Below are positions 16,537 through 18,157 of a stretch of 18,157 nt of DNA, in pieces. The stretch lies in contig MU631408.1 in assembly GCA_026770615.1 (NCBI GenBank), positions 336,155 through 354,311 on the forward strand, written 5' to 3'. The position numbers and the translations under genes are program-made. The notes beneath the pieces are model-generated. The model ran no database searches, was not told where the DNA came from, and saw nothing but the letters and a program-made list of their open reading frames with translations. The stretch is from Pavlovales sp. CCMP2436 (taxonomy: Eukaryota; Haptophyta; Pavlovophyceae; Pavlovales). Numbering within the stretch: position 1 is the first letter of the stretch; each line of letters starts with the position of its first letter.

Positions 16537-17520
16537 CTATCCTTTCTTCGTTTTAGACCTTGTCACTCTGACATTCTTTAACGCATCCATTTGCACTTTT
16601 GTATTGATGATATGACCATTTTTGTCTTTCATGTTAGACTTGTACACTGATTGCATCGCCACAGATTGCATACTTAGCTCAGCCAGTCTAGCTACTTGTT
16701 CGGTATATGACGGACTGCTAGGATTCATTTGCATCAGTTTCGTGCTAATTAATGAATGTCTGATATTGCGAATACCTAACGGTTCATTTTGTAAGAATGG
16801 TATTTGTTTGAACGAGTTCATCATAAATTTGATTAATTTATCTCCCTTTAATGGGAATATGGGAATAACATTTTAGCAAACTTACATTTATCATTCGGTG
16901 AATTTAATCGTATGATTAATTTCGTCAAATGTAAGGATGAATCGAATGTAAATTTGCCATGAGAATTATTATTTTTGTATTTGTTAATTATTAATTTTGA
17001 CGTCTTTTTAGATCTATCGAGTAACAGATAATTTTCATCATCAGTCACTTCATTAATATTATTAGCGATACTTAAGGCCATATCATCTCAGCCAATAATC
17101 TCATCATACATTTGAACTATTAAGCTCTCAAACGATTCGTTACCGAACTTTGAGATCACTGCATCACGAATTGCATCCTGTGTAAATTTGTCTTAGTTTT
17201 ATTAATTTCTGCATTTCTAACCTTAGCCATACCATTCCATCGTCTATAAATAGTGTCTATAAATAGCGTCTAGAAAGTTATACAGATTCCCATCTGGTGG
17301 AATCGCTACGCCCATAGGGTGCCAAATCTTTGATAATTTAAAAAATCTTCCTATGATTCGAGATTTAGTACTACAGGTCTTCCATGGGGCATGTTGTTCG
17401 ATTTTTCGATTAGTTACCATTTCGGTAAGATCGATAAAAGCATCATCTTTAATTTCATAAATTTCATAAATTTTAAACAAATCTACCGGTAACTTTGCAT
17501 ATTGAAGTATTTCTTTCTTG
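16537..17520 (-). pseudogene. Tyrosine recombinase (integrase), disrupted
   Basis: The C-terminal catalytic part ends at TAG 16537. It contains LGIRNIRHSLIST (the R-x-x-R-H box), then LAELSMQSVAMQSVYKS, which ends in the expected nucleophile Tyr. Upstream (16848-17150) are FGNESFESLIVQMYDEIIG, a TGA where this family carries the first catalytic Arg before D-D, then NYLLLDRSKKTSKLIINKYK and FPYS, typical of the central beta hairpin region. An N-terminal core-binding-like segment lies at 17244-17480 (RIIGRFFKLSKIWHPMG). Breaks: a frame change near 16860, the TGA near 17090, a frame change near 17190, and a 13-bp tandem duplication at 17242-17267. This enzyme would integrate or resolve the element. 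The N-terminal limit is unclear because the frame upstream merges with the GIY-YIG fragment. Confidence 0.72.
17242..17267. repeat. 13-bp tandem duplication inside the recombinase gene
   Basis: GTCTATAAATAGT followed directly by GTCTATAAATAGC. Reading with one unit only keeps the recombinase frame open across the join (AIYR then RWNGMAKVRN); with two units the frame hits a TAG at 17244-17246. Confidence 0.85.
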
Positions 17521-17538
17521 CCAATAGGTTTATCTCCT

Positions 17539-17676
17539 TCATCGGCCTTTACCTCTTTTGTGATTACAAAATCGTACAGAGGGACGTGTTTGGATCGTTG
17601 CGTCTACGCAGATAAGTATGTCATCTGTGCGATACCGAATAGTATAGATCTTACCACGTGCATACTTATCATCCAT
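17539..17676 (-). pseudogene. GIY-YIG-like endonuclease N-terminal fragment
   Basis: ATG at 17674-17676 opens 45 codons with the layout of a GIY-YIG domain: RGKIYTIRYR (position of the GIY strand), LICVDATIQT (position of YIG, here CVD), then SVRFCNHK, where the family has a catalytic Arg and a His-Lys turn. It stops at TGA 17539-17541. A neighbouring frame (from about 17600) continues with a Lys/Glu-rich helix, so a frame change probably occurred. Stand-alone or fused GIY-YIG nucleases are common in Polinton-like and large DNA viruses. The altered YIG motif and the break suggest inactivity. It could have been a separate gene or the N-terminus of the recombinase. Confidence 0.5.
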
Positions 17677-17679
17677 TGC

Positions 17680-17865
17680 GTACGTATTTATATGTTATTG
17701 TATGTATGTAAATTTTTATATCATTTTTTCAAAAGAGCAAAAAGAGCAAAAGAAAAACATCCGACCGACCTGAACGTGCGACTCGTCGAAGTTTGAGCGC
17801 ATGAGCTTACCAATTACAAGGTTTCTTTTGCGAGTAGTCGAGTGAACACCAGCCGGCCACAGTTG
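17680..17865. other. Spacer between last gene and right terminal repeat
   Basis: Non-coding; contains a short A/G-rich direct repeat (AAAGAGCAAAAAGAGCAAAAG near 17732) and a GC-richer patch (about 17760-17870). The segment just inside the terminal repeat (GGCCGGCTGGTGTTC on the minus strand) weakly resembles the position just inside the left repeat (GCTAGCCGGTGTTT). Confidence 0.4.
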
Positions 17866-18157
17866 AAGCCATACCATACTGTCGTGAGTATATAAGTATG
17901 TATCGATATCTATCAATATTTAGCAGTATAGTAGGTTAAACAGTGACCGAGTAGGTTGAACATCGACCGTACAGGTGTAACATCAACCGAGTTTATCAGT
18001 ATCTACAAGTATCTATCAGTAATTAACACCATTCTGTAGTGCCTTCTCAGTGACTACGTCACGGTGCGGCCGATGTATCAAAATCAATGAAATCTATAAA
18101 AATCCCGTACCATTATGGTATGTATATTTATTTATTAGATTTATTAGATTAATGAAA
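17866..18157 (-). repeat. Right terminal inverted repeat, cut by window end
   Basis: Reverse complement of 5404-5694 (see the left copy). About 20-25 scattered substitutions are seen over about 290 bp and few or no gaps. Similarity still holds at the last bases of the window (ATTAGATTTATTAGATTAAT), so the repeat probably extends further. Confidence 0.93.

Larger units (their letters stand above)
5404..18157. mobile_element. Endogenous Polinton-like/virophage-like element, right end truncated
   Basis: AT-rich insert in GC-rich host DNA, bounded by long terminal inverted repeats. It encodes remnants of a tyrosine recombinase, a GIY-YIG nuclease, a TV-Pol fused to an SF3 helicase, fibre-like proteins and several small unknown proteins. 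This combination is known from Polinton-like viruses, virophages and transpovirons. No major capsid protein, packaging ATPase, maturation protease or retroviral-type integrase was recognised, so a capsid-forming lifestyle cannot be shown from this window. Nearly all genes are disrupted, which implies an inactive integrated copy. Confidence 0.78.

Noticed and set aside
5404..18157. Alternative genetic code (TGA = Trp, or TAA/TAG = Gln) to explain internal stops
   Set aside because: Frame changes are at least as common as stops, all three stop codons occur both internally and at apparent ends, and host genes read with the standard code. Kept only as a testable alternative.
5404..18157. Classical Maverick/Polinton with retroviral-type integrase and protein-primed DNA polymerase B
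   Set aside because: No DDE integrase or PolB motifs seen; the polymerase and recombinase fragments fit TV-Pol and tyrosine recombinase instead.
1..18157. tRNA or rRNA genes
   Set aside because: No cloverleaf-compatible sequence with A/B boxes or conserved rRNA blocks was noticed on either strand.

Overview
The window looks like nuclear DNA of a GC-rich eukaryote, most likely a protist or alga, carrying an AT-rich, decayed, integrated DNA-virus-like element. Eukaryotic origin is indicated by a TA microsatellite, a spliceable gene with a GT-AG intron whose junctions agree in phase, a chromodomain-coding exon and a mitochondrial LYR-type assembly factor. I cannot name the host from sequence alone. 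Base composition changes abruptly near position 5,130: the left part is GC-rich and host-like, and everything to its right is strongly AT-rich.

Left, host part (1-5130): a TA repeat; on the minus strand a chromodomain exon (154-552); a minus-strand LYRM7/MZM1-like gene (1527-1976), divergent from a plus-strand two-exon membrane/coiled-coil gene (2151-3386) with a duplicated 3' splice site; then non-coding sequence with short tandem repeats, a ~130 bp dispersed repeat (4009-4138), and a 204-bp-period GC-rich tandem duplication next to the element.

Right part (about 5404-18157, right end cut by the window): an element bounded by long terminal inverted repeats (5404-5694 and 17866-18157). Read inward from the right end on the minus strand it carries a GIY-YIG-like endonuclease fragment, a tyrosine recombinase, a small unknown gene, and a gene whose fragments match a TV-Pol (family-A-like DNA polymerase) fused to a D5-type superfamily-3 helicase. 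Further left are several small unknown genes, then a very long fibre/adhesin-like gene (coiled coil plus laminin-G/concanavalin-like domains) with duplicated tip modules. The left end holds small plus-strand genes. A second, internal pair of inverted foldback repeats (5728-5965 and 13655-13920) brackets the fibre and small-gene block.

Recombinase plus TV-Pol-SF3 helicase plus long terminal inverted repeats fits the Polinton-like-virus / virophage / transpoviron world. I could not find a capsid protein, packaging ATPase, protease or retroviral-type integrase. Nearly every element gene is broken. The replication gene is broken almost only by frame changes, while the fibre and recombinase also carry in-frame stops. 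A 125-bp GC-rich repeat shared with the flanking host DNA has inserted into one element gene with a 7-bp target-site duplication. Together these point to a resident, decaying endogenous element, with the caveat that some single-base frame changes could be assembly errors.
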